Origin: Mnemiopsis leidyi
Taxonomy: Eukaryota; Ctenophora; Tentaculata; Lobata; Bolinopsidae
DNA: 64,000 bases
Reading direction: 5' to 3'
Assembly: GCA_000226015.1 (NCBI GenBank)
Contig: JH153686.1
Coordinates: 131,441 to 195,440, forward strand
This document shows positions 12,201 through 21,500 of the stretch, one piece after another (the first letter of the stretch is position 1; the number at the start of each line of letters is the position of its first letter). The position numbers and the translations under genes were made by a program. The notes below the pieces were generated by a model. It was not told the origin of the DNA, did not search any database, and was given only the letters and a program-made list of their open reading frames with translations.

Positions 12201-14301
12201 GGCATTAGTTCAAAGATTTGTAACTAGAGTAGCGCTACAAAGCCTGGTTACCAGGAGGGTAGTTGTGTGTTTGTTTCAACAATTGTAAGTCGGAATAATT
12301 TGTAGTAGAGCTCAGTTAACTTGAGTAAATATGGTACAATAGTATTATGAAATCAAGTGAGAAATAATTGCAAAATTAGACAGATTGTCATGACATATCC
12401 ATATGGGGATTATTGACTTGGTTTAATATCATTGAATACACTTTCTTGATGAGATTGCACTTGTAGCAATATGATATTGAAAGATCCACTAACTGCCATG
12501 TTTGTATTTCTTCACAGACAATTTGCTCATCCCCCGCTTTATCAAACTTAGTCATATTCAATTAATAAAGTACGAAAAACTTTGTGGGAAGATGAAACAA
12601 CATTTTTGATTCATGGTAGTTGGTAAAACATGAAACCGTTTGTCTACTCAACCTTATACGTTTTTACGTCAAGAATCCCTCTAATTTAAACCTCTCAACT
12701 TATCCCCAGGGAAGAAGCACCTCTAATTACGCTGATATCGGAACTGAACTTGCAGTGCAGAAAACAGTTCAACAGACACTTTGCTCTCAGCATATCTCGA
12801 CTGTCAGACAGAAATGAACTCCCCGGTTTGGGTAGGTATAGCTAAAATGAGAAACTTGTTTCTGACTTCTGTTGACATACGAGCTGTAGGGTTGTCATGG
12901 TTTAGCCTCTGGTTCCCGCTCCAGAATATCACTATTTGATTGCAGATTTGGTGCCGACTTCTGCGTTTCAAGAAGCTCTACACCTACTGAAGATAATTCT
13001 AAACACACACGATGTCAGCGTAGTTCCGGATGTCAGCCCTCTTGCCTCAATGACTGAGGTTTTATAATCCTTACCTACCTTGGAAACATTGTTATTTAGA
13101 ACTAAACTTTTTAATGTGAGCTTACAGCTGGTTGAAAGTTGAAGGATCATATAGCGTACACTTTTATTGGACATCACGCATTCTTTCTCATTCTTTCTCA
13201 ATATTCGTCTAACTGACGGGTACACTATTCCCCAGCTGTTAGACGTGGTTATAGGACCTATACTGACGCTCAGCAACATGTCAGCATGTCAGCTAGAGCC
13301 GGTAGACAACGCTGTCTACATCATCAACCTCGTGTCCTGTCTGTACAACGTGCTGGCAATGTACGAGAACACGGACAAAACTCTGGAGCTGTTACAGCAC
13401 AAGGTTTGTCTCGGTAGTTTTGTCTGACTTTGTCCGACCCTTATAGTTATGCAAGAATAAAATGTCGGGAGGGTGCGCACTGTACAGCGGTAGTTTGTCC
13501 AGTTTCATATAGATGACTAAGTGTTTTATTTAATTTCTCTAAAACTTGTTGTTTTTTTGGCATTCAAATCGATGTTTCTTAGATGTATATTGATAATGGT
13601 TTAATTAAATCGGATCGCTTATCCTCCTACAAAAGTTAACCAAAGCTTAGTACTTAGCACCCGTGCAATGGTCAATAGAATTGCACTTGTAGTTTGAGCC
13701 GACATGCATTAGATAAAGACAGTGTAGTTATTGACTACTAGCATAACTTTTTATACACTCGGACAGATAGACGAGGAGCTAGAGACATTGACCAACCTGC
13801 AGTACGATCACATGATCAAAACTACCAGCATTCCTCCCACTGAGATGATTAACACAGAAAGACTTTCTGTTGTCGCTTCTAAACTTGATCAGGTACCATT
13901 TCTCATTTAGTTTCAGTGCTAGATCTTACTCTTAGGACACATTGTAGTGTTACTCAATCTGTTAGTTTTAATATCTCGATCTGTAGCTTACCTACTGATT
14001 CCCAGTTAAGGTCGATTGGCTGATTCCAAATAGTAGTTGTTAACTAGTAGTCAAGGTCGGGCATGTTTATGTAAAAATACCTTTATTCTCTGTTTGACGA
14101 CAACCCTGCCAGGCATTACTCAACTCGGAGGTACTGTGGTTACACCAGTGTACAAGATTGTCGGCACTGAGACACCGAAACGCAGTTTGGCGCGGTGCGT
14201 CAGAACAATTCATCAAAGTTTACTCAACTTTAATACAGTCTCCGTCTAATGAGGGAATTTTACTCAAGTCAGCTGATCAGATCAGCCAACTTTTGAAGTG
14301 A
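3217..14301 (+). CDS. COG6: Conserved oligomeric Golgi complex subunit 6
   Basis: Eleven exons join with consistent phases: 3217-3324, 3846-3992, 4116-4222, 4458-4713, 4826-5049, 5194-5436, 12710-12831, 12946-13058, 13236-13403, 13767-13892 and 14113-14301. The product is 600 aa (human 657). COG6 belongs to lobe B of the COG tethering complex, which retrieves vesicles within the Golgi. It matches human COG6 along its length: NPLSRKLQKVL, NLRTRRNLRGDFERRSV, the [36 protein letters not shown] block, the helical region after LITLISELN, and the C-terminal SPSNEGILLKSADQISQLL. The segment between exons 10 and 11 looks about 15-20 residues shorter than in human; a small missed exon there is possible. 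Intron 1 contains a TGGTCA minisatellite. Intron 6 is 7.3 kb and contains an opposite-strand gene and several repeats, while every other intron is below about 0.6 kb. Confidence 0.97.
3396..3800. repeat. TGGTCA minisatellite block starting with a G run
   Basis: A run of 12 G (3396-3407) is followed by about seven degenerate units of roughly 55 bases, each carrying TGGTCAATGGTCAAAA-like and TTTTGACCAT-like segments. It fills most of COG6 intron 1 and stops about 45 bases before exon 2. The C-run block at 1-182 has the mirror arrangement, so the two are inverted relative to each other. Confidence 0.75.
5437..6579. other. COG6 intron 6, left part: no feature seen
   Basis: AT-rich intron DNA from the exon 6 donor to the nested gene. 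I see no ORF, tandem repeat or inverted-end element here, and no clear poly(A) signal for the nested minus-strand gene. Confidence 0.5.
6580..7609 (-). CDS. Nested four-pass membrane protein of unknown function
   Basis: A minus-strand gene inside COG6 intron 6. Exons by splice signals: 7511-7609 (ATG at 7609), 7285-7376, 7008-7055 and 6580-6821 (stop at 6582). Four hydrophobic segments follow one another: ASGAATLALLISICIY after a short MKNVLGFL start, INLVLVAQTLLALLSGGLC, SAMLIVGTAFLSGAFNFGAF, and YVFAWVCLILAGAANLVNLL. A short polar tail ends in HNNPPA. The topology resembles MARVEL/claudin-like tetraspan proteins, but I do not recognise the family. Exons 2-3-4 join in phase. Exon 1 ends in phase 0, while exon 2 from its nearest AG needs a phase-2 donor, so a small exon, another acceptor or a sequence error must lie between 7377 and 7510. 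Its start lacks the YAG-ATG arrangement of the other genes. A repeat element begins 24 bases upstream of the ATG. Confidence 0.7.
7633..8475. mobile_element. Foldback/MITE-like element upstream of the nested gene
   Basis: Imperfect inverted ends of 28 bases lie at 7633-7660 and 8448-8475 (TACCTTNCTCGGGATTATT core). Just inside each end is a directly repeated module, about 7690-7727 and 8407-8442, that reads GGGAAAAATATGGCG and CAAAACCTGCCAC. The interior has no ORF. A weaker relative of the module occurs at about 9785-9870. The presence of both inverted and direct copies could mean one non-autonomous DNA element or two overlapping ones. Confidence 0.55.
8910..9233 (-). pseudogene. Possible FLYWCH zinc-finger fragment of a transposon
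   Basis: A minus-strand reading frame at 8921-9211 contains DSDGYIHSHKKSRDTTLTS followed by TWRC, six residues and a Cys, then H. This resembles the FLYWCH zinc finger (DGY...W-x-C...C...H) often carried by Mutator-like transposases. There is no full transposase and no clear host-gene context, and it lies in COG6 intron 6. The match rests on few residues; an unrelated intronic ORF is the alternative. Confidence 0.35.
9234..11530. other. COG6 intron 6, central part: small repeats only
   Basis: AT-rich intron DNA. At 10385-10510 a TATTGCACG module with GAAGC/GTAGCC neighbours recurs three times. At 10801-10820 there is a short (AT)n tract. At 11041-11071 there is one copy of a TTAG(A/T)CGGATATCAT motif that also occurs in the GC-rich repeats near 16.9 and 56.5 kb. 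An open frame at 11274-11564 (+) matches nothing I know and runs into a repeat. Confidence 0.5.
11531..11916 (+). repeat. Pair of about 90-base direct repeats
   Basis: 11531-11621 and 11824-11916 are nearly identical (TAGTGGAAATCCTTGCTGTA at the start, CCGTGCAGTCCAATCTTGAG near the end). They lie about 290 bases apart in the same orientation. They could be the ends of a small element or a local duplication. The intervening 200 bases show no ORF. Confidence 0.65.
11940..12260. repeat. GC-rich hairpin repeat, copy in COG6 intron 6
   Basis: This holds GCTGCCGC-TTC-GCGGCAGC, a perfect 8-bp stem with a 3-base loop, followed by AGGGCTATGCAACGTGTAGC. The same unit is at about 16318-16380, and related modules lie at 16.9 and 56.4-57.4 kb. 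A GTGGTACCAAAYCTGGAAAC segment is present twice just before it. Base composition is far from that of the surrounding intron. Confidence 0.7.
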
Positions 14302-14318
14302 AAACTTTGTCGTAAAAT

Positions 14319-14324
14319 AATAAA
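14319..14324 (+). promoter_or_regulatory. Candidate polyadenylation signal of COG6
   Basis: AATAAA begins 18 bases after the COG6 stop codon. That implies a very short 3'UTR and leaves about 600 bases to the next gene on the same strand. Confidence 0.5.
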
Positions 14325-14914
14325 CATCTCAGTTTTTGGTAAAGATCTAGGTTTGAATTTTACATATCTACTTGTTTGTTAAATTATCTGCAGGGCTCAG
14401 AATCGCGAGATTGTAAATTTCAGGTTAAGCTTATTTGACTGGCACTACTACTGTGCTGATAGTGCTAGTTGTGTTTGAAACTTAGTTGTTATTGTAAGAA
14501 AGTTTGCTGGCAGGTCTTGCAAGAAAACTTCGGTTAAATTAAATATGCTTTGTTAATGCTTTTTGGAAAGATTTCTCGTTTTTACTTCTCATGACAATGC
14601 TGCGTTTTTTAATGTCATAACAATAATGGGAGACTAAGCTAAATTGCAAGCATGTTATCAAGTTTTGAGTTTCGTTCTGTTATGCTAAGGTTTACGTTCT
14701 ATCATAAAAACAGTTTTGATGCATGTACGATATGCGTTTCTTTAAAATTAGATTCAAAATCTAGTGTGATTCCAATTTCAAGGACAAATTTGAAACTTAT
14801 ATAATTGATTTTATAATTTATGTAAGTAAACTGGTCGAATGTGTGAGCCTATTAAATCTGTCAATGTGTTCCAGATTTTACCCGTTCTTCACTTTACCAA
14901 TAAATAAAATAAAA
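14325..14914 (+). other. COG6-TIMM10B intergenic spacer
   Basis: About 590 AT-rich bases, without ORF or recognisable repeat, between the COG6 poly(A) signal and the TIMM10B start. Confidence 0.5.
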
Positions 14915-14919
14915 CTTAG
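14915..14919 (+). promoter_or_regulatory. Acceptor-like CTTAG 3 nt before the TIMM10B ATG
   Basis: CTTAG is followed by GAA and the ATG at 14923. The upstream tract is A-rich rather than pyrimidine-rich, so this is the weakest of the five such sites. Confidence 0.35.
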
Positions 14920-14922
14920 GAA

Positions 14923-15472
14923 ATGAGTATGTTCCAACAGGGGATGATGGGTGGTCAAGACCCTCAAGCAGTCATCAACAACGTAAGTTAAGTTCTTCCC
15001 TAAAAACATCTTGAGAGTGCTTTTTATAAAACAATCATTAGGCAGAAGCAAGATTCTGATCTGTAAAGGAGAGGTGGCTGATAAAGGGTACTGTATTTCA
15101 GATGAGGCAGTTTGGGACGATGTTTAACATCGTGACTGAGGAATGTTTCCAACGTTGTGTTTACAGTTTGACTGACAGTTCTCTTAAAAATGACGAGGTT
15201 GTTTTGTCACTTGTCAAGTTACTCTTTATTTGTGGTTCAATATTAACGTTGTCACCGCTGGATTTGATGGATTTGTTTGTTAAGTTTGTGCATTGAATGT
15301 CAGGAAGTTGTTTCCTTTCGTATAATAATATACGAATTACTAATACTATTTTAACTTTCAGAGCAAGTGCGCTGACGATTGTATTTCTAAAAACTTCAAC
15401 GCTTCCAACCGGACAATGATAATGTTTATGAAGGAGAAACTGGGACAAGATCCTTTGACACAGCCCGGCTGA
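14923..15472 (+). CDS. TIMM10B: Small Tim chaperone, TIMM10B (Tim9b) type
   Basis: Three exons, 14923-14982, 15102-15197 and 15362-15472, all join in phase 0 and give 88 aa. Small Tims form hexameric chaperones in the mitochondrial intermembrane space that hand hydrophobic precursors to the TIM22 or TIM23 machinery. The twin CX3C motif is present: C35-FQR-C39 and C55-ADD-C59, 15 residues apart, which would form two disulfides. TEECFQRCVYSL is closest to metazoan TIMM10B (TELCFQRCV), more than to TIMM9 or TIMM10, so the subtype is a likely rather than certain call. The Gly/Met/Gln-rich N-terminus is unlike human. It lies head-to-tail after COG6 and convergent with the semaphorin. Confidence 0.88.
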
Positions 15473-16259
15473 TCAAGAGTACAGCAAATTTGACTAGACT
15501 TTGTTACTCGTTAAATCTGAACTTGAACTGTGCATCACAGCATTATAATTATGGCCCGATAAATCTGCTTTCCTTGTTCAATGCATTAGCAGTTATTCAC
15601 CTCGTTTTAAATTTAAGAACTGATTTATACTATAAATATAATCATAAATCATGATTATAGCTATACTGGCGGGGAAATAAGCTAGTGTCAATGCATTCTA
15701 GCTATTAATTCCACCGATCGAGCAATCAAATTCGAATGGTTCAGAATTTATGAATGTGTCATGTTCGATATTATAATTAAGCTTTAAGTTTAAGTTTAAC
15801 ATATTAGTACACTCAGTTGTACAATCAACATTGCAACAGTAACACTAACTATCATATTGATAACGAGGGCGGGGGAGTGTTACACCTACACTCCGGAGGA
15901 GTGTGACACTTGTTCCCGGTTTTACTTTTATGATAACTATAAGATATATGCCATACAATTACATATTGCCACAAGGCCAGCCGGTGCTTTTGCTGAAAAT
16001 ATTATTATGATCTCTATAAGTATAATCATTAACATGACAATAGATGAGATGTTTTGAAATATGTATTCAATCTGCACTATGAACCTTATATAACTATATG
16101 TTATAGTTATTGTGTTAGAATTCAGTAATACCAAATACTCTTACTTTTAGTTTTACAGAAAAATTCAAAAAGTAAACTTTTGAATACATACACAACTTAA
16201 AGTTAAAGTTAAACTACAAGTCCAAGCAAAAGTCTCTTAAGCTTAAGTCTCATTTTCAA
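15473..16259. other. Intergenic region after TIMM10B
   Basis: AT-rich sequence, presumably the TIMM10B 3'UTR and spacer. No canonical AATAAA is seen (a GATAAA lies about 90 bases after the stop). AAGTTTAAGTTTAA-like short repeats occur near 15782 and 16197. Confidence 0.5.
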
Positions 16260-17250
16260 TTTCCCGGAGAGACAGCTTTGGCGCGCGGCACCATGTTGTC
16301 TCACGTTGTGGCCGCGCCGCGCGCTTCGCGCGCGCCGGAGGCTGCCGCTTCGCGGCAGCAGGGCTATGCAACGTGTAGCAAGCACCATGAGAGCTCGGTG
16401 GCTGGAAAATTTAGCGGTAGCAGGGCTAGGCTTATCTGTTATCAGACGTCGCCTGACCTGCTGCCGCGACGCAACAAGGCTAGGCAACGTGTAGCAAGCG
16501 CGCGTATGGTGTAGCGTGCGTATTCAAGTTCACCTCAAATTAATTTGCCGCGTTTACGTTTGTCAGACCTTGCCTGAGCTGACCTTGTAGGTTGATAACC
16601 TACTGTCGCGGCCATCACGCGCTGTCACGCATTTCTGGCCTGGCGACAGAAATTCTAGACGCGCATCGCCCGTTGAGAGCTGACCTAGGATCAGCTGCCG
16701 CGAAGCGCGGCAGCCCCCGCGCGCGGCGCAATTCAACAGCAAAACTGCCACCCCGTAGGCGGCGGCAGCTTCAAGTTTAATTGAAATGGGTCGCAACGCA
16801 ACATAAACTTGCTTTGCCATTTGCGTTGCGGCCCATTTTAATCCGATTCGCGGGCGCCGGGCGCGTTGTCGCGGTGATACCCGACTCACGTTAGAGCGTT
16901 AGACGGATATCATCTCGTCAACGAGCGCGGGGCTGCTGCTTCGCGGCAGCAGGTCAGATCAGGCAACGTTTAAAAACACCCTCCTGTCATTTGATTTTCT
17001 CTATTCGCTTCAAATGAGGGTCGGGAAAAGTCAGACAAAGCTGCTACGCCGAGTCCACGATTCCTTTACCGGGCGTTGCGCGGCAACAATTAGCCTGAGG
17101 TCCCCAGGCAATGATTCCTCAGAATGGCCAAAACCTAGATCTAACGCAGAGCCCTAGCCTTTTGCGCGCGCCTCCAGAGGTGGCTGGACAAGAAAATGGC
17201 CTTAGTTTAAGTTAGGGCCCGAGGAACCGACCTTTCTAGGCCCAGGCTTA
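16260..17250. repeat. GC-rich hairpin repeat cluster, about 1 kb
   Basis: A sharply GC- and CpG-rich island in AT-rich DNA. It contains the GCTGCCGC/GCGGCAGC hairpin three times in both orientations (about 16343, 16695, 16931), the TTAGACGGATATCATCTCGT motif (about 16898) and ATTTCTGGCCTGGCGACA (about 16629). It also contains GAGGTCCCCAGGCAA (about 17098) and a TTTTGCGCGCG...CAGAGGTGGCTGG module (about 17160). The last three recur in the 56.4-57.4 kb cluster. Short open frames on both strands here only reflect the lack of AT-rich stop codons. It looks like a repeated, possibly foldback, element without coding capacity. Confidence 0.75.
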
Positions 17251-17401
17251 AAAGGAACTCATTTGGCCATCTGGGATCATGCTAAACCAAGATCATTTGA
17301 ATCAAAGTCCATTTCATTTTGTGAGTTTGAAAATGTCTCCAGCTCCAATTTGACGAATCAGTATCGCCGGCCGTACGTGAGTTGCTCTAACCAGAGCCTT
17401 T

Positions 17402-17552
<151 letters not shown>

Positions 17553-18590
17553 AATATTAATTCAAACATCACTTCAAACAATACAGTCAAATAATACAGT
17601 TTTTTTTCGGAAATTTTGATAAGTTTATAAAATGTCGTTATATGTACAGAACAACTTTAACATTCAACCGGACAAAAAAAGACGGTTTTAAATATTTTGA
17701 CGATACCCATTTGCCATCATTTGTTATCTATTAATGTTCGATTACTAGGGAATAAGGATGAGGAACAAAATTTTAGAACAATGTATTGGAGAAAAAATAT
17801 AAAACTGTTAAAATACTTTTGAATATCATAAAATAAGTAATTATGGATAATCAAATTTAGCGCATCAATAATTTTAATGATGGATCACAATTGTCCTCAG
17901 ATTCTGGAATGTTAACACAAAAAGATTATATCTATTTAGTTCCATGAAAAGTGACAACAGACGAATGCACGAAACGTGCAACTATCAGTGTCATGAAATA
18001 GTACTTATTTGCCAGGGCCAACTTTTCCCATTGTGATTTTCAAAAACGTTCTATGGCACAAATAATCCCGGTCTTCATTTTCTTAATTGTGCGAAAGTAA
18101 AAATATACCCCGAATTAAAATGTATCAATTTAGGCACCTCGGTTCATTATGAATTTCTCGTTGTTGAGTTGAAAACTGAATCACTTGATTTTAATAAGGT
18201 ATCTGGATATTTAGATTTTATTTGCTTCACAACACGAATCATTGAAATTATATCAAATTAGCGAAAAAAAAGCAGCCAAGAGTTCTTGATGAAAATCAAG
18301 CCTCTTAATATTGAAATATACAATATTAAACTAAATCTCGGCCAAAACGTCTTTCTTTCCACAATAACAAATACAAAATAGCCTTAAAAATGTGTGTATC
18401 GACAAAAAATGGCTCCTTGCGCCAATTTCTAAGGATTTCACTAATATCGAAACTATAAGTCCCTTTCAATAAAGAAATTTCAAGTCAAGAGAGACTCATT
18501 GGATGTTTTACTCAATTAAAACGTAGCCCTTTCAATCAATTTTACGAAAAATAATCAAACAGTTAAAAAAGTTAAAATTCAAAGAATCTA
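17553..18590 (-). other. Probable semaphorin 3'UTR and spacer
   Basis: AT-rich DNA with no ORF lies after the semaphorin stop. A minus-strand AATAAA (TTTATT on +, 18217-18222) is about 370 bases after the stop and is a candidate poly(A) signal. Confidence 0.5.
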
Positions 18591-21500
18591 TCATATGGCA
18601 CTAGAGACCTGCAGCTTGGTGCTATAATCACTGATTAGTCCAGGAAGAAGTCTATTTAAATTCTGTCCGTCCTGAGAAGAGGAAGTGGCGGGCGCCGTGC
18701 TTAGTCCGCTTGATACCGGCAATTCTTGCTGGCTTGCCATGGGCATTTCACGTGTCACAGGAATATCACGCTGCACTGGCATATTTGGCGGAGGAAAACA
18801 AATACCTGGCATGTTGCCAGGATTATAGTCTCTAGAGATGGGGAGGGAGTTGCTGTTCGTTAACAGGGGTGACATGTGTCCGTTGAGGGCGCTGTGTCCG
18901 TTAAGAGCACTAGGTGGCAAGACTGGCGGTGAAATGGGCGGTGGACGAAGAGGCACGGTCATGATCTCAGCGTAGTCCCGACTACTGTGCATACTTCCTG
19001 TTGTTCTGGGATACCAGTCCGACATGGTCTGGCCGGGGGAGTAAGCCGGGGGTGCTTCATCATCCGTCATAAGATTGGTCATGGCGGTGTCTGGAGTGAA
19101 AGCACCGTGACTGGACAGCCCCGTGTGGTGACGGTGGTAAGACTGCCAGGTGCTGTTGTTCCAGTTCTGGCTGGGGAGAGGACAGAGGTAGCCAGCGTCG
19201 TCCTGGTGAGGACATCCCCCGAACTGAGAGTAGGTACCGTGGTGGTGACTGTCATCCAGGTAGTCCTGAGGGTGGCACTGTTAGAGCTGCCTTACATCCT
19301 TATTTCAAAAACTTGATTTAATGGCGGGCGAGATAGAATCATAAGACATTGTAAGACATTATAAGAGACATGAAAGAAAACATAAAACTCTGTACTTACC
19401 GGTACACTCTTCTGTTTTCTGCGTCTGTAGACCATGTGTACGGTTAGACCGATTACAAAACAGACAACAGCCGAGATAACGATACCGATAGTCAATACGG
19501 TTATTGAGATGGGGGAATCGTAGGAGGACTCGTCAGCTGCTGGACTGTACGGATCAGCATCTGGGGTAAGGGCACGGTCAGTATACGGTAAGTGAAAACC
19601 TCAATTGGCGCGGATGTTGAAATGGAAACGAAGAAGAGACTTCTGTCACGTGAAAAATAACAAGTCAAAAATCTGATAAAAAGTCTTACTGTTGACAGTG
19701 ACGTAAGCAGGTTTACTTTGAGACTGGCTTATTTCACCAATATCGTTCTTGATGAAACAAATATAGCCGCCCTCGTCCGCTTTCATGACGCGGAAGATCT
19801 CGAGATCACCATTAGGAAGCTGCTCACTACCGTCCGGCAAATCTCCGTTTGTTCTCTCCCACCTGCCGATAATCCCTTATAGAGCTAGTCCGTGGTAAGT
19901 TAACAGTTAGACTACTAGTTTCCAGTTAAAGGACGGCTTGTGATGGAAGAATTTCCGCACAGTTCTATATCGAAATGATCTACGCGTGGATGCTGGGAAC
20001 TCACCAAATTTCTGGTTTAGGCAGGCCCTCAGCTCTGCACGTCAGAATAAGATCTTGGTTTCCTTTAGTCACCGTCACATTTGTTGGTTCTATCCGGAAC
20101 TTAGCAGCAACTGTTAAAAGGATTGGTTAGAGTTTCAAAGTCAGTTATTGGCAAGCATTGCCATATGGAGATGGAATGATGGATCTTCGTTAAATGTTCA
20201 GAAAAACGTAGCACAATTAATGGAAAACAAAAATAAAATTATTTCACAAGTAAAAATGAGACTGCGAGTAATCAGATCAGTACCTTGGACGTAAAGATAA
20301 GCTCTAGACACAACGACTCCAGATGTGTTGTTGACGGAACACTCGTAATAGCCCGTATCTTCTAGTCTTACTTCAGGGATGTAAATACTCTCAGCGTTTA
20401 GAAAGACAGCTTTACGAGGCAGGCCCAGTCCGTCTTTCCCCCAGGTTACTTGAGCGTCGTGGGAGGCACATCTGAACTGAGCTGTCGCTCCTTCTCCCAG
20501 GGTTATGTTTTGGGGCGTCCGGTAAAATCTAGGTAAGTACAATTTAGTAAGAGACAAGAGACGTGACAGTAGAGATACAGATGAGTGAAATTGTATTTCG
20601 GAGTTCTAAGTACGTGCAATTAGAAGTATATGGACAGTGCATCATATATTGCAACAAAACTTACGTCGGAAGAGGTTTACAGGTGTCAGTAGGTGCGACC
20701 CAGTTTGTAGAGGGACATTTACTTTTCGTAGTACAGGACCATTTTCCGAGGGTGACGTCAGAACACCAGCCGCAGTAGGGAAAATGTGCTCCCACACACT
20801 CACTGAAGGTAAAGGTAAGTCAGTCTCACTGTTCTAAATAACTTGATACTATTTTGATGTTCTGGATATCATTTGCACCAGGGCATACGTTGAACCTATT
20901 GTATTATGCTGTAATATTCATAAATGTGTCTTGTTTGGCTCGCTTTTGCAAAAAGACGATGATATCACATCAATGTTTACAAACTTAAATGATTTGTTAC
21001 CAATAAGTGCAAAAGCTAGCTAGCTACTAAAATTGTCCAGCCAATAACATGAATAATATTAATATTACTGACTGCACGTAAGTATTGTTTTTTCATGCCG
21101 GCAAAAAATGCGATTCTTGCATAGCGCGGCTGATAATTCCTACTGCGCGCGCGAAGTTTATGTCACAGTAAATGCTGAGGATTGAGAATAGCTTTTCGCG
21201 TGTTCCATAACCCAGGCAACAAGTACAAACACTGTCCCATGTAGACGTGTGACTATGGAGTTGTAAAAGTAAACTGAAAGAGCCGCCATCCATCAAAGGC
21301 TCGCGCCTTATAGTTTATGCAGGCAAACACTTCCAAGCGGCCGATAGGAATTCCTTGCGGTAAAACTCATTTCGTGACACAGAGGAGGATGACCCAGGCT
21401 CTTATTTGATTGTAACAAAACGTACCAACAACTTAATTGGTGTGTGGGGGTTCTCTGTGTTGCTTTGAACCTGCTAACACGGCCGACCTATTAACAAGAT

